NCBI GenBank assembly: GCA_023433585.1
Contig: JAEZCL010000213.1
Span: 1-32,134, forward strand
From: Pseudomonadota bacterium
GTDB taxonomy: Bacteria > Pseudomonadota > Alphaproteobacteria > Caulobacterales > Caulobacteraceae
DNA: 32,134 nt
Direction: 5' to 3'
A program made the translations under genes and the position numbers. The notes below the pieces were generated by a model. It searched no databases and was not told the origin of the DNA. It saw nothing but the letters and a program-made list of their open reading frames with translations. Shown in pieces: positions 17,116-25,660 of this stretch; the first letter of the stretch is position 1; each line of letters opens with the position of its first letter.

Positions 17116-17148
17116 TTGCGAACATTTCATCATTGGAATATACGTTAC
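17116..17148 (+). promoter_or_regulatory. iolC operon promoter with IolR box over the -10
   Basis: TTGCGA (17116-17121), 17 bases, TATACG (17139-17144) is a good sigma-70-type promoter. The IolR-type box GGAA-TATACG-TTAC (17135-17148) places its 6-base centre exactly on the -10 hexamer, so a bound repressor would block RNA polymerase directly. Transcription would begin near 17151 (inferred). Confidence 0.65.
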
Positions 17149-17165
17149 ATAACGGAGGCGCCGAC

Positions 17166-17183
17166 GTGGCCCGCCCCGCCTGA
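17166..17183 (+). other. Five-codon open frame with strong ribosome site in the iolC leader
   Basis: GGAGG at 17154-17158 is followed after 7 bases by GTG-GCC-CGC-CCC-GCC-TGA, which ends 12 bases before the iolC ATG. The iolC ATG itself has only a weak ribosome site, so a minimal leader peptide could couple translation into iolC. It may equally be chance. Confidence 0.25.
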
Positions 17184-17195
17184 AAGATGTGACGG

Positions 17196-19148
17196 ATGCC
17201 GGCGGCGAAACAGAAACAGACACTGGACCTGATCGCCATCGGCCGCTCCTGCGTCGATCTCTATGGCGAACAGACCGGCGGGCGGCTGGAGGACATGCAG
17301 TCCTTCGCCAAATATATCGGCGGCAGCCCCACCAACACCGCCGTCGGCGCGTCCCGGCTCGGCCTCGACGCCGGGCTGCTGACCCGGGTGGGCAACGATC
17401 ATTTCGGGCGCTTCATCCGCGAGCAACTGGCGCGCGAGGGGGTCTCGACCCGGGGCGTGGTCACCGACGCCGAGCGACTGACGGCGCTGGTCTTCCTCGG
17501 CATCCGCGACCCGGACACCTTTCCCCTGATCTTCTACCGCGAGAACTGCGCCGACATGGCGCTGACGGTTGACGACGTGGATGCGGACTTCATCGCCTCG
17601 GCGGGCGCGGTGCTGATAAACGGCACCCACCTGTCGCGGCCGGCCGTGTTCGACGCCTGCGTGAAAGCCTGTGAAACAGTCCGGGCGGCGGGCGGCCGCG
17701 TGGTGTTCGACGTGGACTATCGGCCCGTGCTGTGGGGCCTGACGGCGCCGGACATGGGCGAGAACCGCTTTGTCGCCGACGCCGCCGTCACCGCGCGGCT
17801 GCAACAGGTGCTGCCCCTGTGCGACCTGATCGTCGGCACCGAGGAGGAGATGCACATTCTCGGCGGCTCGACCGACACCATCGCCGCCCTGCGCGCCGTG
17901 CGGGCGAAGACGGATGCGGTTCTGGTGTGCAAGCGCGGGGCGGACGGCTGTTCGGTCTTCCCCGGCGACGTGCCCGACAGCCTCGACGACGGCATCAGCG
18001 GACGCCGTTTCCGGATCGAGGTGTTCAATGTGCTGGGCGCGGGCGACGCCTTCATGGCCGGGTTCCTGCGCGGCTGGCTGAAAGACGAGCCGCTGGAGGT
18101 CTGTTGCGACTACGCCAACGCCTGCGGGGCCATCGTCGTCTCGCGCCACGGCTGCGCCCCGGCGATCCCGACGTGGGAGGAGCTGCGCGCCTTCCTGGAC
18201 GGCGGCGAACGCCCGTTCCGGCTGCGCGAGGACGCGGAGCTGGAGCATCTGAACTGGATCGCCAACCGGGCGGGCGCCTGGGACGAGCTGACCGTTCTGG
18301 CGATGGATCACCGCAGCCAGTTCGAGGATCTGTGCCGCCGCACCGGCGTCGAGCCCGAACGCATCCCGGTGTTCAAGGCGCTGGCGCTGAAGACCGTGGA
18401 CCGGCTGGCGCGGGGCGATGGGCGTTTCGGGGTTCTGCTGGACGGCCGCTTCGGCATGCGCGGGCTGGAGGCCGCCGCCGACTATCCCTACTGGATCGGA
18501 CGTCCGATCGAGGTTCCGGGCTCGCGGCCGGTCGAATTCGAATGCGGCCCCGACGTGGGGGCGGAGCTGCGCGCGTGGCCCGCCAATCATGTGGTCAAGT
18601 GCCTGGTGTTCTATCACCCCGACGACCCGGCCGATCTGCGCGAGCGTCAGGAGCGGCAGTTGCTGAGGCTTCAGGACGCCGCGCGGAAAAGCCGCCACGA
18701 GCTGCTGATCGAAATCATCGCCGCCCCGCACGGGCCGGTCGATGCGACGACCGTGTCGGGGGTGCTGCAAAGGCTCTATGATCTGGGCATGAAGCCCGAC
18801 TGGTGGAAGCTTGAGCCCTCCGACGACGCGGAAGCGTGGGCCGACATCGAGCGCGTCATCGCCGCCAATGACCCCCATTGCCGCGGCGTGGTGCTGCTGG
18901 GCCTGTCGGCGCCGCAGGAGGTGCTGATCGCCTCGTTCCGCGCGGCGGCGCAATCGCCCGTCGTCAAGGGCTTCGCCGTCGGGCGCACCATCTTCGCCGA
19001 CGTGGCCGAGGCGTGGCTGACGGGCCGCATCGACGACGAAACGGCGACCGCCGATCTCGCCGCCCGCTTCAAGGTGCTGGTGGACGCCTGGCGCGCCGCC
19101 CGGGCGGGCAATGCGCCGCCCGCCGATCTGCGCGAGGCCGTGGGATGA
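17196..19148 (+). CDS. iolC: 5-dehydro-2-deoxygluconokinase fused to DUF2090 aldolase domain
   Basis: The 650-residue protein has an N-terminal PfkB sugar kinase (about 8-340) with the substrate motif YIGGSPTNTAVGASRLG (40-56) and the ATP/catalytic motif VLGAGDAFMAGF (279-290). A C-terminal DUF2090 TIM-barrel domain (about 350-640; TVLAMDHRSQFEDL at 366-379) follows. The kinase makes 5-dehydro-2-deoxygluconate 6-phosphate. The fused domain is regarded as the aldolase that splits it to malonic semialdehyde and dihydroxyacetone phosphate, the job of separate IolJ in Bacillus; this explains why no iolJ is present. It is first in the operon, and its stop overlaps the iolD ATG by 4 bases. Confidence 0.93.
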   Translation: MPAAKQKQTLDLIAIGRSCVDLYGEQTGGRLEDMQSFAKYIGGSPTNTAVGASRLGLDAGLLTRVGNDHFGRFIREQLAREGVSTRGVVTDAERLTALVFLGIRDPDTFPLIFYRENCADMALTVDDVDADFIASAGAVLINGTHLSRPAVFDACVKACETVRAAGGRVVFDVDYRPVLWGLTAPDMGENRFVADAAVTARLQQVLPLCDLIVGTEEEMHILGGSTDTIAALRAVRAKTDAVLVCKRGADGCSVFPGDVPDSLDDGISGRRFRIEVFNVLGAGDAFMAGFLRGWLKDEPLEVCCDYANACGAIVVSRHGCAPAIPTWEELRAFLDGGERPFRLREDAELEHLNWIANRAGAWDELTVLAMDHRSQFEDLCRRTGVEPERIPVFKALALKTVDRLARGDGRFGVLLDGRFGMRGLEAAADYPYWIGRPIEVPGSRPVEFECGPDVGAELRAWPANHVVKCLVFYHPDDPADLRERQERQLLRLQDAARKSRHELLIEIIAAPHGPVDATTVSGVLQRLYDLGMKPDWWKLEPSDDAEAWADIERVIAANDPHCRGVVLLGLSAPQEVLIASFRAAAQSPVVKGFAVGRTIFADVAEAWLTGRIDDETATADLAARFKVLVDAWRAARAGNAPPADLREAVG

Positions 19149-20986
19149 CCGGGACCGTGCGCCTCACCGCGTCCCAGGCCGCCGTGCGCTGGCTCTGCGC
19201 CCAGCATGTGGTGGTCGACGGAGCCGAGGTTCCCTATTTCGCCGGCTGCTGGGCCATCTTCGGCCACGGCAACGTGGCGGGTCTGGGCGAGGCCCTGTGG
19301 GCCGCGCGCGACCAGCTGCCCACGTTTCGCGCCCACAACGAGCAGGGCATGGCCCATGCGGCGGTCGCCTACGCCAAGCAGATGCGCCGTCGCCGCGCCA
19401 TGATCTGCACCACCTCCATCGGGCCGGGCGCGACCAACATGGTGACAGCCGCCGCCGTGGCCCATGTGAATCGCCTGCCGGTGCTGTTCCTGCCGGGCGA
19501 CGTCTATGCGTCGCGCCGACCCGATCCGGTGCTGCAACAGCTTGAGGACTTCGCCGACGCGACGGTTTCGGCCAACGACTGTTTCCGCCCGGTGTCGCGG
19601 TATTTCGATCGCATCTCCCGGCCTGAACAGATTCTGGACGCCCTGCCGAAAGCCCTTTCGATCCTGCTCGATCCGGCGGCCTGCGGTCCTGTGACCCTGG
19701 CCTTCTGTCAGGACGTTCAGGCCGAGGCGTTCGATTATCCGGAAACCTTCTTCGCCCCCCGCGTCTGGCGTGAACGGCGTCAGCCCGCCGACGCGGGCGA
19801 GATGGAGCGGCTGGCCGAGGCGGTGCGCGCGGCGAAGCGTCCCCTGATCGTCTCGGGCGGCGGCGTGCTCTACAGCGAAGCGGAAAGCGTGCTGGCGAAG
19901 CTGGCCGCATCGACCGGCCTGCCGGTGGCCGAGACCCAGGCCGGCAAGGGCGCCCTTGCGTGGGATCATCCGCAAGCGCTCGGCTCCATCGGCGTGACCG
20001 GATCGAGCGCGGCCAATGCGGCGGCGTCGGAAGCCGACCTGATCGTCGGGGTCGGCACGCGGCTGGCCGACTTCACCACCGGCTCGCGCACTCTGTTCCC
20101 CGACGCGCGGCTCTTTCAGATCAACATCCAGCCGTTCGACGCCCACAAACACGGCGCCGAGGCCGTGGCGGGGGACGCCCGCACGGTGCTGGAAGGGCTG
20201 GCGGCGCGGTTGAATGGCTGGCGCGCGCCCAATGCAGACGCCCATGCCGCGCGCGTGGCCGAATGGAATGCGGTGGTCGAGGCCGCCACGGCGGGCGAGG
20301 TGGGAAACAGCTTGCCCAGCGACGCCCAGGTGATCGGCGCCGTACAGCGCGCGACGGGCGAAGAAACGGTGCTGGTCTGCGCCGCAGGCGGCCTGCCGGG
20401 CGAACTGCACAAGCTATGGAAGACGGCGCGGCCTGGCGGTTATCACCTGGAATACGGCTTTTCCTGCATGGGCTACGAGATCGCAGGCGGCCTCGGCGTC
20501 AGGATGGCCGAGCCGGAGCGCGAGGTCGTGGTCATGGTCGGCGACGGCTCATATCTGATGCTGAACTCGGAGCTGGCCGCCTCGGTCATGCTGGGCCTGA
20601 AGCTGATCGTGGTGCTGCTGGACAATCGCGGCTTCGGCTGCATCAACCGGCTGCAGCAGGCGACGGGCAGCCCCGGCTTCAACAATCTGCTGGCCGATGC
20701 GCGCCACGAAATCCCGGCCGACATCGACTTCGCCGCCCACGCGCAAAGCCTCGGCGCGATCTCCGAACGGGCCGCCAACCTCGGCGAGCTTGAAGCCGCC
20801 ATCGCCCGCGCCCGCGCCGCCGACCGCACCACCGTCATCGTCATCGAGACCGATCCGCTGAAGACCACCGAGGCCGGGGGCTGGTGGTGGGACGTGGCCG
20901 TGCCCGAAACCTCCGACCGTCCCGAGGTCGTGGCCGCGCGCCGCGACTATGAGGCGGGCGTCCGCATGAAAAGAGACCTCACATGA
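19145..20986 (+). CDS. iolD: 3D-(3,5/4)-trihydroxycyclohexane-1,2-dione hydrolase
   Basis: IolD is a thiamine-diphosphate enzyme that opens the inositol ring by hydrolysis. The 613-residue protein has the ThDP N-terminal domain with the activating Glu66 in AHNEQGMAHAAVAY, a central Rossmann-like domain (about 210-340), and the C-terminal ThDP-binding motif VGDGSYLMLNSEL with LLDNRGFGCIN downstream (about 465-500). LEYGFSCMGYEIAGGLG precedes it as in IolD. The ATG at 19145 overlaps the iolC stop by 4 bases and the stop overlaps iolE by 4 bases, so it is tightly coupled on both sides. The length is slightly below the Bacillus enzyme. Confidence 0.95.
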   Translation: MTGTVRLTASQAAVRWLCAQHVVVDGAEVPYFAGCWAIFGHGNVAGLGEALWAARDQLPTFRAHNEQGMAHAAVAYAKQMRRRRAMICTTSIGPGATNMVTAAAVAHVNRLPVLFLPGDVYASRRPDPVLQQLEDFADATVSANDCFRPVSRYFDRISRPEQILDALPKALSILLDPAACGPVTLAFCQDVQAEAFDYPETFFAPRVWRERRQPADAGEMERLAEAVRAAKRPLIVSGGGVLYSEAESVLAKLAASTGLPVAETQAGKGALAWDHPQALGSIGVTGSSAANAAASEADLIVGVGTRLADFTTGSRTLFPDARLFQINIQPFDAHKHGAEAVAGDARTVLEGLAARLNGWRAPNADAHAARVAEWNAVVEAATAGEVGNSLPSDAQVIGAVQRATGEETVLVCAAGGLPGELHKLWKTARPGGYHLEYGFSCMGYEIAGGLGVRMAEPEREVVVMVGDGSYLMLNSELAASVMLGLKLIVVLLDNRGFGCINRLQQATGSPGFNNLLADARHEIPADIDFAAHAQSLGAISERAANLGELEAAIARARAADRTTVIVIETDPLKTTEAGGWWWDVAVPETSDRPEVVAARRDYEAGVRMKRDLT

Positions 20987-21873
20987 CCATCCGCTGGGGC
21001 GTCAGTCCGATCGCCTGGGCCAATGACGACATGCCGGAACTGGGCGGGGCGACGCCCCTGGCCTCCATCCTGGCCGACATCCGCGACGTGGGGTTCGAGG
21101 GCGTCGAACTGGGCGGCAAGTTTCCGCGCGACCCGGACCATCTGCATCCGCTCTTGGACGGATTCGGCCTCTCCCTCATCGGCGGCTGGTATTCCGGCGC
21201 GCTGCTGATCCGCGATGCTGACGCCGAGATCGCCGCCATGCAGCCGCACCTGAATCTCCTGAAGGCGATGGGGACGGACGTGTTCGTCTTCGCCGAAACC
21301 TCCAACGCCGTGCATGGCGACCGCAGCGTTCCCCTGACCGGCTCGCCGCGCCTGAAAGCCGACGACTGGAAGACCTTCGGCGCGCACATGACCGCCGTGG
21401 GCGACTATCTGAAGGGCGAGGGATTCCGGCTCGCCTATCACCATCATCTGGGAACCGTGGTCGAGACCGGCCCCGATCTCGACGCCTTCCTTGCGGCCAC
21501 GGGCGACAGCGTCGGTCTGACGCTCGACACCGGCCATGCGGCGCTGGGCGGGGTCAATTCCCTGGCGGTGATCCGCGATCACCCGCAGCGCGTCGTGCAT
21601 GTGCATTGCAAGGATGTGCGCTGGCCTGTGTTCACGGCGATGAAGGCGCGTTCGGCCAGTTTCCTCGACGGGGTTCTGGCGGGCATGTTCACCGTGCCGG
21701 GCGACGGCGGGATCGACTTCGCCGAAGTCATGCAGGCGCTCAAGCGCATGGACTATTCCGGCTGGATCGTCATCGAGGCGGAACAGGATCCGGCGCTGGC
21801 CGACCCACGCGCCTACGCCGACCTGGGCCTGAAGACGCTGAAGGCGCGGGCGGCGGAAGCGGGGCTGACGTGA
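20983..21873 (+). CDS. iolE: Myo-inosose-2 dehydratase
   Basis: IolE dehydrates scyllo-inosose to the trihydroxycyclohexane-dione that IolD opens. The 296-residue TIM-barrel protein of the xylose-isomerase/AP-endonuclease-2 fold shows the family start RWGVSPIAWANDDMPELGG, then GFEGVELGGKFP, YHHHLGTVVET, LTLDTGHAALGG, VHCKDV and IEAEQDP, which supply the metal-binding Glu, Asp and His residues. The ATG overlaps the iolD stop by 4 bases. The length is normal. Confidence 0.95.
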   Translation: MTIRWGVSPIAWANDDMPELGGATPLASILADIRDVGFEGVELGGKFPRDPDHLHPLLDGFGLSLIGGWYSGALLIRDADAEIAAMQPHLNLLKAMGTDVFVFAETSNAVHGDRSVPLTGSPRLKADDWKTFGAHMTAVGDYLKGEGFRLAYHHHLGTVVETGPDLDAFLAATGDSVGLTLDTGHAALGGVNSLAVIRDHPQRVVHVHCKDVRWPVFTAMKARSASFLDGVLAGMFTVPGDGGIDFAEVMQALKRMDYSGWIVIEAEQDPALADPRAYADLGLKTLKARAAEAGLT

Positions 21874-22679
21874 TGAGCCGCCTGAAGGTCCGCCCCGGCC
21901 CGCCGGATGCGACCGGCGCCGTCATCACGGTGACGCCCGAGAGCGCAGGCTGGGATCATGTGGGATTCAAGCTGGTCAGGCTGGCGCCCGGCGAAACCCA
22001 TGCGGGCGGCGAGGCGGAGCGCGAAGCCTGTCTTGTGCTGGTGGCCGGAACCGCCGACGTGATCGCGGGCGAGACGCGCTTCGACGCCGTCGGCGGGCGT
22101 GAAAGCCCGTTCGAGGACAAGGCGCCCGGCGCGGTCTATGTCCCCGCCGGAACCGCCTATGAAGTGCGCGCGCTGGATGCGGTGGAGCTGGCCGTCTGCA
22201 CGGCGCCGGGAACGGGGGCGGGGGAACCGCGCCTGATCGGGGCCGACCGCATGCCGCGCGAGGTGCGCGGGCAGGGGACCAACACCCGCCATGTCCGCAA
22301 CATCCTGCCTGAAACCGAACCGGCGGAAAGCCTGCTGGTGGTCGAGGTCATCACCCCGTCCGGCCACTGGTCCAGCTATCCGCCGCACAAGCACGACACC
22401 GATGCGCCGGGCCGCGAGACGGTGCTCGAGGAAACCTATTACCACCGCCTTTCCCCGCCGCAGGGGTTCGCCTTTCAGCGCGTCTACACCGACGACCGCT
22501 CGCTGGACGAAAGCCTGGCGGTCGAGGACGGCGACGTAGTGCTGGTGCCGCGCGGCTATCACCCGGTGGGGACCGCGCACGGCTATGACCTCTATTATCT
22601 GAACGTCATGGCCGGGCCGCGCCGCCGGTGGCTGTTCACCAACGACCCCGACCACGACTGGATCGTCAGGCCCGCCTGA
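21873..22679 (+). CDS. iolB: 5-deoxyglucuronate isomerase
   Basis: IolB isomerises 5-deoxy-glucuronate, made by IolD, to 5-dehydro-2-deoxygluconate, the substrate of IolC. The 268-residue bicupin has the metal-binding run PPHKHD with TVLEETYYHRLSPP, followed by VPRGYHPVGTAHGYDLYYLNVMAGP near the C-terminus. The ATG shares its A with the TGA of iolE (TGATG), so the start is fixed by coupling; longer in-frame extensions upstream run inside iolE and are not used. Confidence 0.94.
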   Translation: MSRLKVRPGPPDATGAVITVTPESAGWDHVGFKLVRLAPGETHAGGEAEREACLVLVAGTADVIAGETRFDAVGGRESPFEDKAPGAVYVPAGTAYEVRALDAVELAVCTAPGTGAGEPRLIGADRMPREVRGQGTNTRHVRNILPETEPAESLLVVEVITPSGHWSSYPPHKHDTDAPGRETVLEETYYHRLSPPQGFAFQRVYTDDRSLDESLAVEDGDVVLVPRGYHPVGTAHGYDLYYLNVMAGPRRRWLFTNDPDHDWIVRPA

Positions 22680-22709
22680 CGACCGCGACTTCTCCTCCCG
22701 GAGCCTGAC

Positions 22710-24209
22710 ATGAGACTGATCGAACATTTCATCGGCGGCCGCGCGGCCGTCGGCGCCTCGACGCGCTTCGGCGACGTCTTCAACCCCAACACCGGCGAGG
22801 TGCAGGCGAAGGTCCGTCTCGGCGACGCCGCCGACCTGGAGGCCGCGGTCGAGAGCGCCGTGAAGGCGCAGAAGAGCTGGGCCGCGGTCAATCCCCAGCG
22901 CCGGGCGCGGGTGATGTTCGCGTTCAAGGCCCTGCTCGAAGCCCACATGGACGAACTGGCGCATCTGCTGTCCAGCGAGCACGGCAAGGTGATCGCGGAC
23001 TCCAGGGGCGACGTCCAGCGCGGCCTGGAGGTGATCGAGTTCGCCTGCGGCATCCCGCATCTTCTGAAGGGCGAATACACGCAAGGCGCCGGGCCGGGCA
23101 TCGACGTTTATTCCGCGCGTCAGCCGCTGGGCGTCGTCGCCGGCGTCACCCCGTTCAACTTCCCGGCCATGATCCCGATGTGGATGTTCGGCCCGGCGAT
23201 CGCGGCGGGCAACGCCTTCATCCTGAAGCCCAGCGAACGCGATCCGTCGGTTCCGATGCGCCTGGCCGAACTGATGATCGAGGCGGGCCTGCCGGAAGGG
23301 ATTCTGAACATCGTTCACGGCGACAAGGCGATGGTCGAGGCGATCCTGAAGCATCCCGCGATCAAGGCGGTCAGCTTCGTGGGCAGCTCCGATATCGCCC
23401 AGCACGTCTATGCGACGGGCGCCGCGCACGGAAAGCGCATGCAATGCATGGGCGGGGCCAAGAACCACGGCGTCGTCCTGCCCGACGCCGACATGGACCA
23501 GACGGTGAGCGACCTGCTGGGCGCAGCCTTCGGCTCGGCGGGCGAACGCTGCATGGCCCTGCCGGTGGTGGTCCCGGTGGGCGAGGAGACGGCGGATCGC
23601 CTGCGCGAGAAGCTGATTCCGGCCATCGCGGGCCTGCGCGTCGGGGTCTCGACCGACCCGGACGCGCACTATGGTCCGGTCATCACCGCCGCGCACCGGG
23701 CGCGCATCGAGGGCTACATCCAGACCGGCGTGGACGAAGGCGCCGAACTGGTGGTCGACGGGCGCGGCTTTTCGCTTCAGGGGCATGAGGACGGCTTCTT
23801 CCTCGCGCCGACCCTGTTCGACCATGTGACGCCGGAGATGGAGACCTACCGCGAGGAGATCTTCGGCCCCGTGCTCCAGATCGTGCGCGCACACACCTTC
23901 GAGGAGGCCCTGGCCCTGCCCAGCCGGCATCAGTACGGCAACGGCGTCTCCATCTTTACCCGCAACGGCGACGCCGCGCGCGAATTCGCCGAACATGTCG
24001 AGGTCGGCATGGTGGGGATAAACGTGCCGATCCCGGTGCCGGTGGCCTATCATTCCTTCGGCGGCTGGAAGCGTTCGGGCTTCGGCGATCTCAATCAGTA
24101 CGGCCTCGACGGGGTGCGCTTCTTCACCCGCACCAAGACCGTGACCCAGCGCTGGCCGAAAGGCGGCGCCGTGTCCGACCAGAGCTTCGTCATTCCAACC
24201 ATGCGATGA
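22710..24209 (+). CDS. iolA: Malonate/methylmalonate-semialdehyde dehydrogenase (CoA-acylating)
   Basis: The enzyme (IolA, also MmsA) oxidises malonic semialdehyde from the aldolase step to acetyl-CoA and CO2 with NAD+ and CoA. The 499-residue aldehyde dehydrogenase has VTPFNFPAMIPMWM (146-159), KPSERDPS (173-180), the GGAKNH motif (248-253) in which Asn replaces the usual general base Glu of aldehyde dehydrogenases, and the nucleophile Cys281 in GSAGERCMALPVV. This Asn and the CoA dependence are family traits. GGAG lies upstream of the ATG. It is the last gene before an IolR box and the transporter. Confidence 0.94.
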   Translation: MRLIEHFIGGRAAVGASTRFGDVFNPNTGEVQAKVRLGDAADLEAAVESAVKAQKSWAAVNPQRRARVMFAFKALLEAHMDELAHLLSSEHGKVIADSRGDVQRGLEVIEFACGIPHLLKGEYTQGAGPGIDVYSARQPLGVVAGVTPFNFPAMIPMWMFGPAIAAGNAFILKPSERDPSVPMRLAELMIEAGLPEGILNIVHGDKAMVEAILKHPAIKAVSFVGSSDIAQHVYATGAAHGKRMQCMGGAKNHGVVLPDADMDQTVSDLLGAAFGSAGERCMALPVVVPVGEETADRLREKLIPAIAGLRVGVSTDPDAHYGPVITAAHRARIEGYIQTGVDEGAELVVDGRGFSLQGHEDGFFLAPTLFDHVTPEMETYREEIFGPVLQIVRAHTFEEALALPSRHQYGNGVSIFTRNGDAAREFAEHVEVGMVGINVPIPVPVAYHSFGGWKRSGFGDLNQYGLDGVRFFTRTKTVTQRWPKGGAVSDQSFVIPTMR

Positions 24210-24210
24210 T

Positions 24211-24228
24211 ATGGAATTCTTCTTCCAT
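24211..24228. promoter_or_regulatory. Perfect IolR box before the OPA transporter
   Basis: ATGGAA-TTCTTC-TTCCAT is a perfect palindrome of the GGAA-N6-TTCC type, 79 bases before the transporter ATG and directly after the iolA stop. A weak -10 (TATGGA, 24210-24215) overlaps it. It marks a second IolR-controlled promoter inside the cluster. Confidence 0.7.
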
Positions 24229-24306
24229 TTCGTAGGCGCGTGAAATAGGCTGATCGAAACGAGACGCCCGGCCGATCGGGAGTCCGCCTTTGGGAGGAGA
24301 CGGACG

Positions 24307-25656
24307 ATGCGCAAACTGCTGGGGTTCTTCGCCACCGGACCGGACCTGCCGGTCTCGGCCGGCCGCGAGGAGATCGACGCGGCGTTCAGGAAGCACCGCC
24401 TACGGGTGATGATCGCCATCACCCTGGGCTATGGCCTGATCTACACCTGCCGCCTCGCCATCGGGGTGGTCAAGAAGCCGCTGATCGACGCCGGCATCTT
24501 CTCGCCGGTCGAACTGGGATTGATCGGTTCGGCGCTTTATTATGCCTACGCCATCGGCAAGCTGACCAACGGCTTCCTCGCCGACCACGCCAACATGAAG
24601 CGCTTTCTGGCGGTGGCCTTTGCGCTGACGGCCATCTGCAATTTCGCCATGGGCTGGATCACCGTGGTCTGGCTGGCGGTGATCGTCTGGGGGTTGAACG
24701 GCTGGTTCCAGAGCTTCGGCGCGCCGGGCGGGGTGGTGGCCATGACCGCCTGGTATTCCAACAAGGAGCGGGGCCGCGCCTATGGCATCTGGAGCACCGC
24801 CCATTCGCTGGGCGAGGGGCTGACCTTCATCGGCGTCGGCTCGATCGTGGCCATTCTGGGTTGGCAGTTCGGCTATTTCATCCCGGCGGTGATCGGTCTC
24901 GGCACGGCGGCGATGGTCTACTGGCTGGTCCAGGACCGGCCCCGCACCATGGGCCTGCCGACCGTCAACGAGTGGAAAGGCGACATCTATGAGTCCGCGC
25001 CCGCACCGAAGCAGGATCTGCGCGACGTCCTGAAACTCCAGTTCTCGATCCTGAAGATTCCGGCCATCTGGGTGCTGTGCCTGTCGGCGGCGACCATCTA
25101 TGTGACCCGATACGCCATCAACTCGTGGGGCATCCTCTATCTGCAGGAGGACCGGGGCATGTCGCTGCCGATGGCCGGCACGATGCTGATGATAAGCACC
25201 ATGGCGGGCGTGGTGGGCGCGGTGGCCTACGGCTTCATCTCGGACACCATCTTCAAGGCGCGGCGTCCTCCGGCGAACCTGCTGTTCGCGGTGATGGAGA
25301 TCGCCGGCCTGCTGCTGATCTTCTTCGGGCCGAACACCTATCCGGTTCTGATCACAGGCATGATCCTGTTCGGCCTCGGGCTGACCGGCCTCGTGACCTC
25401 GCTGGGCGGCCTGTTCGCGGTCGACATCGCGCCCAAGCGCGTGGCAGGGGCGGCGATGGGGGTGATCGGCATCTTCTCCTACATCGGGGCCGGGATTCAG
25501 GAGCACGTCTCGGGCGTGCTGATCCAGCAGGGCATGACGGTTGTGGGCGACGCGCGCACCTATGATTTCGGCCCGGTGATCTGGTTCTGGATCGGCTCGT
25601 CGGTGCTCTCCATGCTGCTGGCGGCCAGCCTGTGGCGCACCAGGCTGAGGGACTGA
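24307..25656 (+). CDS. OPA-family (GlpT/UhpT-like) transporter, inositol phosphate candidate
   Basis: The 449-residue protein has 12 predicted membrane helices of the organophosphate:phosphate antiporter branch of the major facilitator superfamily. By alignment by eye, the residues GlpT uses for phosphate esters are kept: Arg49 in YTCRLAIG (GlpT Arg45), Lys85 in YAIGKLTNGF (Lys80), His166 in WSTAHSLGEG (His165) and Arg268 in VTRYAINSWGILYL (Arg269). These argue for a phosphorylated substrate rather than free inositol. GGAGGAG lies upstream of the ATG. An IolR box precedes it, and an inositol-monophosphatase-family gene follows 4 bases later. A UhpC-like sensor is the main alternative, but no UhpB-type kinase adjoins it. 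Confidence 0.85.
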   Translation: MRKLLGFFATGPDLPVSAGREEIDAAFRKHRLRVMIAITLGYGLIYTCRLAIGVVKKPLIDAGIFSPVELGLIGSALYYAYAIGKLTNGFLADHANMKRFLAVAFALTAICNFAMGWITVVWLAVIVWGLNGWFQSFGAPGGVVAMTAWYSNKERGRAYGIWSTAHSLGEGLTFIGVGSIVAILGWQFGYFIPAVIGLGTAAMVYWLVQDRPRTMGLPTVNEWKGDIYESAPAPKQDLRDVLKLQFSILKIPAIWVLCLSAATIYVTRYAINSWGILYLQEDRGMSLPMAGTMLMISTMAGVVGAVAYGFISDTIFKARRPPANLLFAVMEIAGLLLIFFGPNTYPVLITGMILFGLGLTGLVTSLGGLFAVDIAPKRVAGAAMGVIGIFSYIGAGIQEHVSGVLIQQGMTVVGDARTYDFGPVIWFWIGSSVLSMLLAASLWRTRLRD

Positions 25657-25660
25657 CCGG

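Noticed and set aside
21813..24422. Very long minus-strand open frame opposite iolB and iolA
   Set aside because: It spans two clear plus-strand genes and an IolR box, shows no family motif, and has a shadow-like composition rich in H, R, D and G.
24307..25656. UhpC-like sensor instead of a transporter
   Set aside because: No UhpB-type kinase is next to it; the neighbouring kinase is PhoQ-like with its own sensor domain and lies beyond PhoD. The IMPase pairing favours transport.
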